A stretch of 64,000 nt of DNA from CBDDBX01 sp965225955 (GTDB lineage Bacteria > Acidobacteriota > Aminicenantia > UBA2199): positions 1 to 64,000 of the forward strand of contig CBDDBX010000001.1 of assembly GCA_965225955.1 (NCBI GenBank), in the 5' to 3' direction. The notes under the pieces are model-generated. The model was not told the DNA's origin and did not search any database. It saw nothing but the letters and a program-made list of their open reading frames with translations. Position numbers and translations under genes: made by a program. Below, piece by piece: positions 63,366 to 64,000 of this stretch. Positions within the stretch are counted from its first letter, which is position 1. Each line of letters opens with the position of its first letter.

Positions 63366-64000
63366 ATGAAGAAAATCAGAGTAGGAATAAACGGTTTTGG
63401 ACGTATGGGCCGGCTGGCATTGAGAGAAGCCTGGAATAACGAATCCTTTGAATTTGTTCACATAAATGAGGTGGCAGGGGATGCTGACACTGCAGCTCAT
63501 CTGCTTACATATGATTCAGTACATGGTATATGGAAACACGAAGCCACTGCAGATAAAGACAAAATATGTGCTGATGGAAAAGAGATAAGTTACAGCAGAA
63601 ATAAAAAGCCTGAAGATACTCCCTGGGGGGAAATGGGAGTAGATGTTGTTGTTGAGTGCTCAGGAAAATTTAAAAAGAGCGATAAACTTCAGGGATTCTT
63701 TGATACAGGGGTTAAGAAAATTGTAGTATCGGCTCCTGTTAAAGATGGTCCTCTTAATATTGTAATGGGAGTTAATGATTATCTGTACAACCATAATGAG
63801 CATGATATTGTTACTGCAGCTTCATGTACAACCAATTGCCTGGCACCGGTAGTGGATGTTATTCACAAAACAGTTGGTATAGACCGTGGAGTGATAACTA
63901 CAATTCACGACATCACAAATACCCAGAGTATACTGGACAGTTTTCATAAAGACCTGAGGAGAGCCCGGGCCTGCGGAATGTCACTGATTCCTACTACTAC
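63366..64000 (+). CDS. Glyceraldehyde-3-phosphate dehydrogenase, ArsJ-associated type (3' truncated by window)
   Basis: ATG at 63366 after GGGAGGAT; open to the window end (211 codons). VGINGFGRMGRLALREAW, then FVHINEVAGDADTAAHLLTY, SVHGIWKHEA, the catalytic Cys in TAASCTTNCLAPVVDVIHK and ITTIHDITNTQSILDSFHKD. Glycolytic GAPDH normally reads HAYTNDQ where this has HDITNTQ; that and the MGRLALR-AW and FVHINE segments are typical of the arsenate-detoxifying GAPDH that makes 1-arseno-3-phosphoglycerate for export by ArsJ. An arsJ-like transporter gene would be expected just beyond the window. Confidence 0.8.
   Translation, partial: MKKIRVGINGFGRMGRLALREAWNNESFEFVHINEVAGDADTAAHLLTYDSVHGIWKHEATADKDKICADGKEISYSRNKKPEDTPWGEMGVDVVVECSGKFKKSDKLQGFFDTGVKKIVVSAPVKDGPLNIVMGVNDYLYNHNEHDIVTAASCTTNCLAPVVDVIHKTVGIDRGVITTIHDITNTQSILDSFHKDLRRARACGMSLIPTT

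Noticed and set aside
63194..63439. 81-codon frame overlapping the start of the GAPDH gene
   Set aside because: It lies in another frame across a repeat and the real GAPDH start; no ribosome site.

Overview
The window looks like chromosomal DNA of an AT-rich, Gram-negative anaerobe. Evidence for an outer membrane: a LolA-type protein, a predicted beta-barrel, lipoboxes and many signal peptides. Evidence for an anaerobic life with oxygen/NO defence: HydE, hybrid cluster protein, reverse rubrerythrin, rubredoxin and hemerythrin. I do not assign a phylum; the complete 16S gene at 39635-41194 would settle it. A VWA protein of the kind common in Acidobacteria-like lineages is noted, but it is weak evidence.

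Layout. 1-6019: the end of a MarR regulator and an export operon (MMPL/RND transporter, LolA-like protein, beta-barrel, methyltransferase). 6163-8188: GT39-type glycosyltransferase and a YqaA/DedA-type membrane protein. 8244-17677 (minus): five tandem paralogs of about 570-590 aa, secreted, helical-repeat N-terminus plus a shared C-terminal domain, with a C-terminal remnant of another copy and duplicated promoters. 17778-18038: a small pseudogene with two nonsense codons. 18111-25196: radical SAM protein, degenerate Hpt-receiver protein, TrmO, FMN-binding protein, zinc ribbon, enlarged GlmS-like enzyme. 25197-39178: hybrid histidine kinase, sigma-like/anti-sigma pair, a TPR-CHAT protease-like lipoprotein, and a divergent TPR - 994-aa unknown - VWA - TPR - TPR operon.

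39277-44750 is a full rRNA operon (16S, tRNA-Ile, tRNA-Ala, 23S, 5S). After a repeat-rich gap come a GH99-like lipoprotein, DUF2225 protein, endonuclease/phosphatase-fold protein and a membrane patatin (45532-51978). 52004-57940 is a methionine/sulfur block: Rrf2 regulator with MetY, a ThiF-like protein, and an opposing metA-hom-hydE operon. Homoserine dehydrogenase, MetA (with the residue expected for acetyl transfer) and MetY together make homocysteine by direct sulfhydrylation. 57952-63016 carries DNA repair and stress genes: Ogg2, reverse rubrerythrin, rubredoxin (40 aa), hemerythrin, a cupin and Hcp. The cupin and hcp share a GTAAC-N4-GTTAC operator placed identically relative to their -10 boxes. 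The window ends inside a GAPDH of the ArsJ-associated (arsenate) type.

The best candidates for undescribed biology are the five-copy secreted family (8244-17677) and the sigma/anti-sigma - CHAT - TPR - VWA envelope locus (27680-39178). Both rest on sequence reading only and need profile searches.
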